This document shows, piece after piece, positions 1 to 6,405 of a DNA stretch of 25,167 nucleotides (the stretch's first letter is position 1; every line of letters starts with the position of its first letter). A program made the position numbers and the translations under genes. The stretch is from positions 1 through 25,167 of the forward strand of contig DKUB01000101.1 in the NCBI GenBank assembly GCA_002490465.1, written 5' to 3'. The notes beneath the pieces were generated by a model. That model was given only the letters and a program-made list of their open reading frames with translations. It made no database searches and was not told where the DNA came from. Source of the stretch: Lachnoclostridium sp. UBA7215. GTDB lineage: Bacteria > Bacillota > Clostridia > Lachnospirales > Lachnospiraceae.

Positions 1-215
1 GCAATAAAGCCTAAATCATTATACAGATTATCCGTCAATACATTTGTGATCGTCACATCTGTAAGTGAATCCTCTGTTGCTGTGGTGTCCTCCGGGTGGA
101 GCGTTTTATACAGCTTTAGGAGATAACTCTTGTTTTGGAAAAGGTCAAGGAATACGCTGTTTTTCGCGGTACGCTTTGCCATGACTTCCTCTATCTGTTT
201 TGTATCGTCCTGCAC
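1..215 (-). CDS. Rpn-family recombination-promoting nuclease / putative transposase, 5' part only
   Basis: The reverse strand from 215 encodes about 71 residues with no stop before the window edge, so the gene continues to the left. The segment with residues NSVFLDLFQNKSYLLKLYKT and then DVTITNVLTDNLYNDLGF is typical of the N-terminus of the PD-(D/E)XK Rpn family, abundant in Lachnospiraceae and annotated as a putative transposase. Known members are endonucleases that promote RecA-independent recombination in E. coli; the catalytic residues lie beyond the visible part. I chose the GTG at 215 because GAGGTG sits about 8 nt upstream and a near-consensus promoter lies further up; the in-frame ATG at 182 is the alternative. 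Family recognition is from memory, without a search. Confidence 0.65.
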   Translation of the reverse strand, partial: MQDDTKQIEEVMAKRTAKNSVFLDLFQNKSYLLKLYKTLHPEDTTATEDSLTDVTITNVLTDNLYNDLGFI

Positions 216-282
216 TTTAACACCTCGATTTCTAAAAATCTGTGACGCAAGATATGATATATCCTACTCCTGTCACACTTCA

Positions 283-311
283 ATTATACAAAAAAGTGCC
301 CGTCTTTACAA
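283..311 (-). promoter_or_regulatory. Sigma-A promoter of the Rpn gene
   Basis: On the minus strand a TTGTAA -35 (306-311) and a perfect TATAAT -10 (283-288) are separated by exactly 17 nt. The start of transcription would fall near 276, giving a leader of about 60 nt before the GTG start at 215. Confidence 0.7.
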
Positions 312-441
312 TAAAATTCACATTAAATTTCCTCCCTCCGTTTCGGTCTGCTCTGTTGCCTGATACGCTGTCGGCTCTCGTTCTGAAGCTCCCTCTCAAG
401 ATTCTTTCTGTGCTGTGTTGATAGTTTCTGAAAATAAAAAA
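312..441 (-). other. Gene-free stretch with a short open fragment of unknown origin
   Basis: The 328-bp gap between the Rpn gene and the AraC gene holds the Rpn promoter (283-311), the AraC terminator (431-474) and little else. On the minus strand, a frame of about 40 codons ends at TAA (323-325) and encodes a Lys/Arg/Gln/Glu-rich tail (for example ERELQNESRQRIRQQSRPKR). It has no start or RBS and could be the 3' remnant of a larger gene, such as one from a mobile element. I do not recognise it. Confidence 0.25.
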
Positions 442-474
442 GGTAGCGGATTGTCTGTTAAGATAATCGCTACC
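431..474 (-). terminator. Intrinsic terminator of the AraC-type regulator
   Basis: GGTAGCG (442-448) pairs with CGCTACC (468-474). Read on the minus strand the hairpin is followed by a T-rich run (complement of 431-441). It lies about 70 nt past the stop of the AraC gene. Confidence 0.65.
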
Positions 475-543
475 AAAGATAAATAATACTCAATTTTTAT
501 TTCATTTTGCTGTTTTGCTCTTTTTTTGACAATTCTGGCTTTA

Positions 544-1413
544 TTAATTTGTTTCCGTTATCTCCTTGACTTTTTTAATAGGCAGCCAGATTTCCACAAT
601 GGATTCACCATTGTCGGCATCAAACCGTGCATCATAATGTTCGATGCAATATGGCTTTCCTTCCAACAGATTGCGAACATATCCTTTTTCATTGCAAACC
701 AGCCATTCTTCCATTGCATCGTTTTCGCTTTCATACCCATCTTCCACATACACATCAAAGGATGCATATTCGGAAGATGGAATTTGAAAGATTTCATATC
801 CATCGCAGCCGCTATTTATTTCGCAGCCGACAAAGACACTTTCTTTTTCCGCTGCACTGTCATAGATTCGTACCTCATAGCTGTCATTGGATATTTTGTC
901 CGTAAGCGGAACTTCCTTATAAAGCTTCATAAAACGTTTCCATATTTCCGCCGTTTCATTGCCAAAACCCGACACTCCCGCCAAAATTATTTTTTCTTTC
1001 TTTATCATGTTAGGATTCATTAAAATACCCCCCTTTAATCGGTTGGTAAACTGCTTTACAAGTTCAGCGGCAGGGACGATACATGGTACAAGCTTTCTGC
1101 TACGATACTTCGTCGGGGACATTCCTGTAATTGATTTAAAGGTTCTGGAAAAACTCTGTGCAGAGTCAAATCCGAAATCAAGTGCAATGTCCAGCACCTT
1201 TCGTTCTGTTTCATTAAGCATTTTACACGCATAAACAATCCGTCTGTCACGAACATAAGCCATCAAAGATTTACCAACAATAGATGTAAACAACCTGTGG
1301 AAATAGTATGGAGAAAAGGCAAATTGTTCTGCAATCATCTGTACTGATAACACATCATTGAGATGAGTATCAATGTATTTCATTGCCTCACTTATTTTGT
1401 AAAAGTTGTTCAT
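544..1413 (-). CDS. AraC-family regulator with C-terminal GyrI-like effector-binding domain
   Basis: 289 residues. Residues about 1-105 are an AraC/XylS double helix-turn-helix: first HTH near SVQMIAEQFAFSPYYFHRLF, second near VLDIALDFGFDSAQSFSRTF, followed by the typical GMSPTKYR ending. Residues about 135-285 (from KKEKIILAGVSGFG to EIWLPIKK) resemble the GyrI-like/AraC_E_bind ligand domain, which binds small hydrophobic or cationic compounds in family members such as Rob and BmrR-type proteins. The ATG at 1413 has GGAG at a good distance. It is monocistronic between its own promoter and terminator. The ligand and targets cannot be told from sequence; by family it may control a drug or stress response gene, but no obvious target is adjacent. 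Confidence 0.85.
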   Translation of the reverse strand: MNNFYKISEAMKYIDTHLNDVLSVQMIAEQFAFSPYYFHRLFTSIVGKSLMAYVRDRRIVYACKMLNETERKVLDIALDFGFDSAQSFSRTFKSITGMSPTKYRSRKLVPCIVPAAELVKQFTNRLKGGILMNPNMIKKEKIILAGVSGFGNETAEIWKRFMKLYKEVPLTDKISNDSYEVRIYDSAAEKESVFVGCEINSGCDGYEIFQIPSSEYASFDVYVEDGYESENDAMEEWLVCNEKGYVRNLLEGKPYCIEHYDARFDADNGESIVEIWLPIKKVKEITETN

Positions 1414-1430
1414 TCACATTCACTCCAATC

Positions 1431-1448
1431 ATTATACAGCTGCAGCTG
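1431..1448 (-). promoter_or_regulatory. -10 element with abutting CAGCTGCAGCTG palindrome
   Basis: On the minus strand a TATAAT hexamer (1431-1436) lies about 20 nt before the AraC gene start. It is immediately preceded by the 12-bp palindrome CAGCTGCAGCTG (1437-1448), sitting where a -35/-10 spacer would be. There is no good -35, which would suit an activator-dependent or autoregulated promoter. The promoter reading is inference. Confidence 0.45.
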
Positions 1449-1501
1449 ATAGTAAATATTATATCACGCATATTTATTCCTGCTTAACATTTCTTGCTTT
1501 G

Positions 1502-2390
1502 CTACCCATTTAATTTGATTTTATCAATCCCTAAAATATTGCGGGAAGTTATATACATATAATTATTTTCTATATATGTGTGTCCCGACAACCTTAATGG
1601 GATATTAAATACTTTCATCTTTTCTAAGGTATCTTTATTCCAAAAAGCGATTTCCGAGCAAGGATAGGAAACTGTTACCAGCATACCCGCATATATCCCC
1701 GCGCAATCAAACATCTTTTTATGTACATTCTTTATTGAAGACTCAATTTCAAAATTTCTCATACCAATTTTAAAAAGTTTTCCATCGTGGCTTGCGGCAT
1801 ATAAGTTTTCTCCATTAATATATAAACTACCAACATTTTTCCTTCCTAGAGATAAGTTTTTTTCAATAGAAAAAGGCGATTTACCTAATAACAGCACTTT
1901 CCCATCTACCGTTCCGCTAACTAAGTATGAATCATATGTTTTGACGCTCCACATACTGCTTTCGGAAACTATATACTCATCTATTCGAAACGATTGTCTG
2001 TCAACAGTAATAATTTTCCCATTGCGGATGGAGCAATAAATAGTACTGCTATCAACTGCCATTCCACATATATTGTTATCCGGCAGATTAAAAGGAAGTG
2101 CATCCGTCACATTAAAAGCGGGCTGATACAGGAAACTGGTTAACGATTCGTCAAATTATCTTCTGGCAATCCGTCGGGTTATATGGAACACAAAACTGCC
2201 CATGCAAATTAAAACATGATTGATTGGTTTCGGTGCTGATAAATGATTTTCTTACGTTAATTGTCGAGAGATTGGATTGCGGAATATCATTGACAGATAT
2301 TTCTCCACTTGGGGGAATAGTGGTTCATTTCTTATGGTAATTACCGCATGAAAGAAACTATAACCATTGTCATAGCCTTTTCCCCAAAAT
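1502..2390 (-). pseudogene. Beta-propeller-like protein gene, frameshifted
   Basis: The clean 3' part (2147 to 1502 on the minus strand) encodes about 210 residues with repeated units such as GKIITVDRQSF, DGKVLLLGKSPF, DGKLFKIGMRNF and NKDTLEKMKVF, a WD40/PQQ-like beta-propeller pattern. Upstream of it, protein-like sequence continues in other frames: FWGKGYDNGYSFFHAVITIR and on through EKYLSMIFRNP (from about 2390) ends in a stop, then RKSFISTETNQSCFNLHGQF and VPYNPTDCQKI in a second frame, then FDESLTSFLYQPAFNVTDAL leading into the propeller. No ATG with an RBS precedes the 3' part; the GTG at 2110 has no convincing RBS. I infer one ancestral gene broken by at least two indels. The alternative is an intact 202-residue protein from GTG 2110. 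Confidence 0.5.
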
Positions 2391-2396
2391 CAGTTT

Positions 2397-2600
2397 TTAC
2401 ATTACCGCCTGGTCGGCGGGGGTGTTCATGGTAACAAGAACGTCCGTAAGGCGGTTTATGGTTTCCATGTCGCCGCCTGTCGTCACCCAAACCATTTCCG
2501 CGAATGGCTGCGTGACTGCCCCGGCTACAAGGTTTATCTTATCCTTGCTGATTTCGCCGGACGGAAGTATAATACCCTTGTCTAAAAGTTCATTTTTCAT
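2397..2600 (-). CDS. Small protein of unknown function, 67 residues
   Basis: An AAGGAGG ribosome site with ideal spacing precedes the ATG at 2600, so this is very likely a translated gene. The product is acidic-neutral with no signal peptide or membrane span; visible segments are LPSGEISKDKINLVAGAVTQ, PFAEMVWVTTGGDMETINRL and TDVLVTMNTPADQAVM at the end. I do not recognise the family. It is GC-richer than the AT-rich pseudogene next door, suggesting different origin, and the neighbourhood (Rpn gene, pseudogene, large palindrome) suggests a mobile-element remnant. It may be a 3'-truncated version of a longer protein because the pseudogene fragment begins just past its stop. Confidence 0.55.
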   Translation of the reverse strand: MKNELLDKGIILPSGEISKDKINLVAGAVTQPFAEMVWVTTGGDMETINRLTDVLVTMNTPADQAVM

Positions 2601-2688
2601 GTCGTCCTCCTTAAATTTTTGGTGCCGAAATGGTGCCCGACTTTACAAAACCAACTTATACGGAGATATGGCATGATATAAAAGGATA

Positions 2689-2766
2689 AGCGGAAAACCC
2701 TTATTTTAAGCCATTTCTGCAAGAAGTTATAAAAACTTGCGGGGGCTTATAAGAATATTTTCCGCT
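2689..2766. repeat. 78-bp imperfect palindrome
   Basis: AGCGGAAAA (2689-2697) pairs with TTTTCCGCT (2758-2766); the pairing resumes with AAGCC (2708-2712) against GGCTT (2744-2748) and again with GCAAG (2719-2723) against CTTGC (2736-2740). The whole can fold into one long interrupted stem. It is not followed by a T-run, so it is not a standard terminator. It could be a miniature repeat element, the end of an excised element, or a structured RNA. Confidence 0.55.
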
Positions 2767-3055
2767 ATGAAATCAATAAAAAATAAATAAATTTATTTTT
2801 TATATAGCCCTCACCAATAGATTCGCACATTCGGTGCTATCCGCAGTAATAAGCCCCAAAAAGGTGGTGCATAAGGACTGGCGGGCGGCTGATGCTGCAA
2901 AAGCAGGGAAACAGGACAGCAGACAGCGAGTTTTGCGATAGGACGGCGCATTGTTTTTGCAGCAGAAGGAAACAATTTATTTTTTGCAGGGAGTGTTATA
3001 CCGGGCAGGAAATGGTATGATATCGACACATTAGTACACATTATAAGCGATTGCT
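2767..3055. other. Intergenic stretch without a recognised gene
   Basis: From the minus-strand small gene (start 2600) to the YwmB-like gene (start 3229) there are 628 bp without a convincing gene. Besides the 78-bp palindrome, 2778-2801 is a 24-bp AT-only near-perfect palindrome (AAAAAATAAAT, AA, ATTTATTTTTT). The region 2810-3050 is purine-rich with small local stems such as TTGTTT/AAACAA near 2950-2975 but has no RBS-supported frame on either strand. The promoter and leader of the next gene begin at 3056. Confidence 0.5.
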
Positions 3056-3084
3056 TTGTCAAAAAAACTGTCAGCTTGAATACT
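3056..3084 (+). promoter_or_regulatory. Candidate sigma-A promoter of the YwmB-like gene
   Basis: TTGTCA (3056-3061, 5 of 6 to consensus) is followed after 17 nt by AATACT (3079-3084, 4 of 6). Transcription would begin near 3091, leaving a leader of roughly 140 nt that contains the hairpins described at 3148-3217. Confidence 0.4.
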
Positions 3085-3147
3085 TTCTTTTTTTTCGGAA
3101 ATCCTATAGTAAAGTGTACAAAGTATTCTTTATTACTTTTGGGAAAT

Positions 3148-3217
3148 TCCGCCATGTGCGGAGCAGGAATCGCAAAGCGGTTCTTGGAGGGCTGCGATTC
3201 TCAGCCAGCCCTTTTTT
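3148..3217 (+). promoter_or_regulatory. Leader with mutually exclusive hairpins (attenuator)
   Basis: GAATCGCA (3167-3174) is perfectly complementary to TGCGATTC (3193-3200), which would form an antiterminator stem. That stem overlaps the terminator hairpin at 3188-3212. The same GAATCGC can instead pair with GCGGTTC (3177-3183, one G-T), which would free the terminator. A further small stem TCCGC/GCGGA lies at 3148-3162. The arrangement is that of a transcription attenuator or riboswitch expression platform. I do not recognise a known aptamer upstream and no leader-peptide gene with an RBS is evident. Confidence 0.5.
3188..3217 (+). terminator. Intrinsic terminator in the leader, just before the start codon
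   Basis: AGGGCTG (3188-3194) pairs with CAGCCCT (3206-3212) and six T residues follow (3212-3217). The RBS GGAAAGG begins immediately after, so the terminator sits within the 5' leader rather than behind a gene. Confidence 0.65.
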
Positions 3218-3228
3218 GGAAAGGATTG

Positions 3229-3693
3229 ATGAAAATGAAAAGAAAATTCAAAATCGCTGTCTGGGCAGCAGCACTGCTCTGGATAGTTGTATTGATTCAG
3301 ATAGCAATTACAAGGCTGTATGTGTCGAAGACAGATTTTGTGCAGGCCTTTGCGCGCAACCAGCTGACCGTTGATATGGTTAATCAGGACCGTGCCAATA
3401 TACAGGAGGGGAACACCTGCCTGGAAGGGTATGTGCCCGGACGTCTCGGCACAGAGGAAAGGGAAAAGCTTGCCACAGAGCTGTTTCAGACAATGGGCGG
3501 CACTCCGGTAATGGTGCATTCGGATAATGCGGAAGATGCTTATTATGTCGCCTATGGCTATACGACAGGGCTTGCTTATTACAAGAAGGTTAATGGGCAT
3601 CGGATTAATCTCAATGTGGCAGTGTGCTATGAAGAGGAAAAGGACCGAACCCGTGTTATAATGGGAACTCCTATTATCAATAGTGATTATTAG
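3229..3693 (+). CDS. YwmB-like membrane-anchored protein
   Basis: 154 residues from the ATG at 3229, chosen because GGAAAGG (3218-3224) precedes it and a hydrophobic N-terminus follows; a frame open further upstream would translate through the terminator hairpin. Residues about 6-26 (FKIAVWAAALLWIVVLIQIA) form a signal anchor. The remainder, with GYVPGRLGTEEREKLATELF, the YYVAYGYTTG segment, INLNVAVCYEEEKDRTRV and a terminal GTPIIN, follows the pattern of the YwmB (TATA-box-binding-like fold) family seen in spore-forming Firmicutes, where the gene commonly lies by murA. Here no murA is adjacent. The function of YwmB is not established. It is somewhat shorter than usual members. Confidence 0.6.
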   Translation: MKMKRKFKIAVWAAALLWIVVLIQIAITRLYVSKTDFVQAFARNQLTVDMVNQDRANIQEGNTCLEGYVPGRLGTEEREKLATELFQTMGGTPVMVHSDNAEDAYYVAYGYTTGLAYYKKVNGHRINLNVAVCYEEEKDRTRVIMGTPIINSDY

Positions 3694-3703
3694 TCAAATA
3701 CCC

Positions 3704-3750
3704 CGCCCGCGTGCGGGCGCAAAAAAAAATAAAAAAATTTGTTTTTTTGC
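3704..3750 (+). other. Two adjoining hairpins behind the YwmB-like gene
   Basis: CGCCCGC (3704-3710) pairs with GCGGGCG (3713-3719), a very GC-rich stem followed by A9 instead of T. Next, GC plus seven A (from 3719) can pair with seven T plus GC (3742-3750). Together they may act as terminator and upstream boundary for the LRR genes, but neither has the standard stem-then-T layout on the plus strand. Confidence 0.4.
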
Positions 3751-3811
3751 AACTTTTTCCCCCTCTAATTCGTTATATATATAAATAACAAAAGGAGGGG
3801 GTTTTTATTTT

Positions 3812-5080
3812 ATGAAGAAGCTTTTTAAAATATTGTTTTTAGTAGCAATGTCGGTAACAGCAATTGCCGCTGCCAATATGTGTTCGGAAACGGCAAAGGC
3901 GGCAGAATCAGAAAAGGAGTGGAGTACGGGGAAGAGTGTTATAATAAGGCAGAAGAATTGCAATTTTTTTGCTTATTTGTCGAAAGATGGAAAAGCTAGC
4001 TGGGTTTATCAGGTTAGAATAAAAAAAGATGGTATGAAAAAATTGAGTTTTCCGACTCAAATAAAGGGTGCGCCAGTTACGAGGGTCGGATATGGTGAAG
4101 AACTTTATGCGGAGGATATAGAATGCTATTACAGCATTTTCAAAAATGCATTGGAACCGTGGCATAACTGCTATGATACAGATGTAAAGGCGAAGGATAT
4201 TACCGCTATTAAATTTCCGGCAACATTAACACAGATAGATGCAGGGGCTTTCTGCGGATTTAAAAAGCTCAAAAAAGTAAAAATTCCTGATGGGGTAGAA
4301 ACACTTTCGTCTTGTATATTTGCTGCTTGTCCCAAGCTGAAAGAAGTTAAACTTCCAGCAAGGTTGAAATCCTTTGATGTCGGGGCGTTTGATAAGAGCA
4401 AAGCCATTAAAAAATTGTTTGTTCCGTCAGAAAATGCAGAGTTCAGAACAAAAAAGGGGTATTTGCTAAGTAAAGATTCCAAAAAAATCATCTGGGCGCC
4501 TCCGGCTTTAAAAAAGTTTTCCATTCCAAGCGGAGTGACCGAGTTGAATTATGGAACACTAAACGATTCACAGGCGAAAGAGGTAATTATTCCTAAATCA
4601 GTGGGCAATATAGGAGCGGAAGCACTTTCCGGCTCGAAAATCAAAAAAATAACACTGAAAAAAGGAAACAAAACATATAAGATGGATAGGGGGTGTATTT
4701 ACAGAAAATCAGATAAAAGTCTTATTGCTATATTGGTGAAAAATAGAAAGGCAAAGATATCCCCTAAGGTTAAAATACTTGGAGACGGCATATCGATCAT
4801 GGGAGTTCGTGCGAGAAAAATTAAGCGTGTGAATATTCCAAAATCAGTAAAAATAGTGACAGGTGAATGGGAGTTCTTTAATGACCATGGGCTGATTTGT
4901 TCGGCAGTTGTGTATTTTCACGGCAAAACACCGCCCGAAATTGTAGGGGAAAATACGCACATTCCATCTTTTAATAAGATATATGTTCCTAAAAAAGCGA
5001 AAAAGGCTTATATCCGGTGGGCAGAAAACAAGGTCTTAAGTGTAAAAACATGGAGCAAGAGATACCTGTATACTTTTTAA
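3812..5080 (+). CDS. Secreted BspA-type leucine-rich-repeat protein (copy 1)
   Basis: 422 residues. A signal peptide with Lys-Lys start, hydrophobic core LFLVAMSVTAIAAA and likely cleavage near AKAAES (residues about 28-33) is visible. Residues about 130-390 contain BspA-type LRR_5 units, for example ITAIKFPATLTQIDAGAFCG, LKKVKIPDGVETL, LKEVKLPARLKSFDVGAF and AKEVIIPKSVGNIGAEALSG. There is no LPXTG, choline-binding or membrane anchor at the C-terminus, so it is probably released or held non-covalently. BspA-type LRR proteins in other bacteria bind host matrix proteins or mediate co-aggregation; that role here is inference. An AGGAGGGGG site precedes the ATG at 3812. The next gene is a close paralogue only 19 bp downstream. 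Confidence 0.85.
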   Translation: MKKLFKILFLVAMSVTAIAAANMCSETAKAAESEKEWSTGKSVIIRQKNCNFFAYLSKDGKASWVYQVRIKKDGMKKLSFPTQIKGAPVTRVGYGEELYAEDIECYYSIFKNALEPWHNCYDTDVKAKDITAIKFPATLTQIDAGAFCGFKKLKKVKIPDGVETLSSCIFAACPKLKEVKLPARLKSFDVGAFDKSKAIKKLFVPSENAEFRTKKGYLLSKDSKKIIWAPPALKKFSIPSGVTELNYGTLNDSQAKEVIIPKSVGNIGAEALSGSKIKKITLKKGNKTYKMDRGCIYRKSDKSLIAILVKNRKAKISPKVKILGDGISIMGVRARKIKRVNIPKSVKIVTGEWEFFNDHGLICSAVVYFHGKTPPEIVGENTHIPSFNKIYVPKKAKKAYIRWAENKVLSVKTWSKRYLYTF

Positions 5081-5099
5081 GAATGAAGGGGGATTTATC

Positions 5100-6377
5100 A
5101 TGAGCACAATTATGGGAAAAACAATATTTTACAAAACGCTGCTGTTTACCGTGGCATTATTTGCCACTGCATTATTTGCCACTGCAAATATGTGCCCAAA
5201 GACGGCAAAAGCAGCTGAAGAATGGATAACAGACAAAAGTGTTACAGTAACACAGGACGGCTGTGATTTCCTAACCTATTTGTCAGAGGATGGGAAGGAG
5301 AGCTGGATTTATCAGGTTAAAATTAACAAAGATGGACTGAAAAAACTGAGTTTTCCGGAAAAAATAAAGGGTGCGCCGGTTACCAGAATCGGATTTGGTG
5401 AAGAGCTTTACGAGGAAGATTCAGACTGGTATTACACCATTTTCCATAATACACTGGAACCGTGGCACAACTGCTACGATACGGACGTAAAGGCAAAGGA
5501 TATCACCTCTATTGAATTTCCTTCAACGCTTACACGGATAGAAACAGGGTCTTTCTGTGGATTTAACAAAATTAAAAAAGTAGTAATCCCTAATGGAGTA
5601 AAAGAGCTGACACCGTATTCATTTGCTGCGTGTTCAAAACTGAAAGAGGTTAAACTTCCGGCAAAATTAACATCATTAAATGTCAAGGCTTTTGATAAGA
5701 GCAGGAAGATTTCCAAATTTACAATATCCTCCAAAAGTAAAAACTTTAAGACAAAAAAGGGATTGCTTTTAAGTAAAAATTCCAAAAAGCTGATTTGGGC
5801 AGCTCCTGCCATAAAGAAGATTGTCATTCCAAATGGAGTGAAGAAATTAGAGGATAATGCGTTGTTTGCAACAAAAGCAACAAAAGTAGTTATTCCGAAA
5901 TCGGTGCGTGAGATAGGGAGCTGTGCACTGACAGGCAAAGATATTGAAAAAATAGAGTTGAAAAAAGGAAATAAAGTGTATAAAATGGATGGAGGTAGTA
6001 TTTATAATAAATCGGATAAAAGTCTGGCAGCAATATTAGTAAAAAAAGGAAGGGCAAAAATATCCTCAAAGGTTAAAGTGCTTGGAGAGGGAATATCGGT
6101 AATGGGTGCTTATTATATTGATTGGGTCGATATTCCAAAATCGGTGAATACGGTAATCGAAGACTGGATGTTTTTCTCAGATTATGAAGTGTCCGGCACA
6201 AAAATATATTTCCATGGAAAAAAACCGCCTAAAATTGTGAGTGAGGTTTCCGGGCAGATTTTTACCGCACTTCCTATTTTTAATAAAGTATACGTTCCGA
6301 AAGGGGCAAAGAAGACCTATATCCGGTGGGCAGATGACCGGGATGGCTTAAAATGGAGTTACTTGTTTACCTTTTAA
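5100..6377 (+). CDS. Secreted BspA-type leucine-rich-repeat protein (copy 2)
   Basis: 425 residues, collinear over its whole length with the preceding protein: both share the stretches LEPWHNCYDTDVKAKDIT, GAPVTR and YIRW near the end, so this is a tandem duplication that has since diverged. The signal peptide (hydrophobic FYKTLLFTVALFATALFATA, cleavage near AKAAEE) contains an ALFAT-ALFAT duplication encoded by a 15-nt tandem repeat. LRR_5 units follow, for example ITSIEFPSTLTRIETGSFCG, IKKVVIPNGVKEL and ATKVVIPKSVREIGSCALTG. The ATG at 5100 is placed 8 nt after AAGGGGG; a second in-frame ATG at 5112 is possible. Expected to be exported, with the same putative adhesive role. Confidence 0.85.
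   Translation: MSTIMGKTIFYKTLLFTVALFATALFATANMCPKTAKAAEEWITDKSVTVTQDGCDFLTYLSEDGKESWIYQVKINKDGLKKLSFPEKIKGAPVTRIGFGEELYEEDSDWYYTIFHNTLEPWHNCYDTDVKAKDITSIEFPSTLTRIETGSFCGFNKIKKVVIPNGVKELTPYSFAACSKLKEVKLPAKLTSLNVKAFDKSRKISKFTISSKSKNFKTKKGLLLSKNSKKLIWAAPAIKKIVIPNGVKKLEDNALFATKATKVVIPKSVREIGSCALTGKDIEKIELKKGNKVYKMDGGSIYNKSDKSLAAILVKKGRAKISSKVKVLGEGISVMGAYYIDWVDIPKSVNTVIEDWMFFSDYEVSGTKIYFHGKKPPKIVSEVSGQIFTALPIFNKVYVPKGAKKTYIRWADDRDGLKWSYLFTF
5154..5183 (+). repeat. 15-nt tandem duplication in the signal peptide
   Basis: GCATTATTTGCCACT occurs twice back to back (5154-5168 and 5169-5183), in frame, lengthening the hydrophobic core of the copy-2 signal peptide by five residues. Copy 1 lacks it. Such perfect tandem units are prone to slippage. 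Confidence 0.9.
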
Positions 6378-6405
6378 GCTGACCTAAGAGGAGCTTTAAG
6401 GGGAA

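Noticed and set aside
2811..3155. 114-codon minus-strand frame opposite the YwmB leader
   Set aside because: No RBS, low-complexity composition, and no recognisable domain; its 5' part is antisense to the structured leader.
3076..3228. Upstream in-frame extension of the YwmB-like protein
   Set aside because: It would translate through the antiterminator and terminator hairpins and hide the signal anchor; the RBS at 3218-3224 supports ATG 3229.
3773..3790. TTATAT/TATATA as -10 of an LRR promoter with TTGCAA at 3747
   Set aside because: The spacing is 20 nt or more and the region is nearly all A/T, so hexamer matches are not informative.
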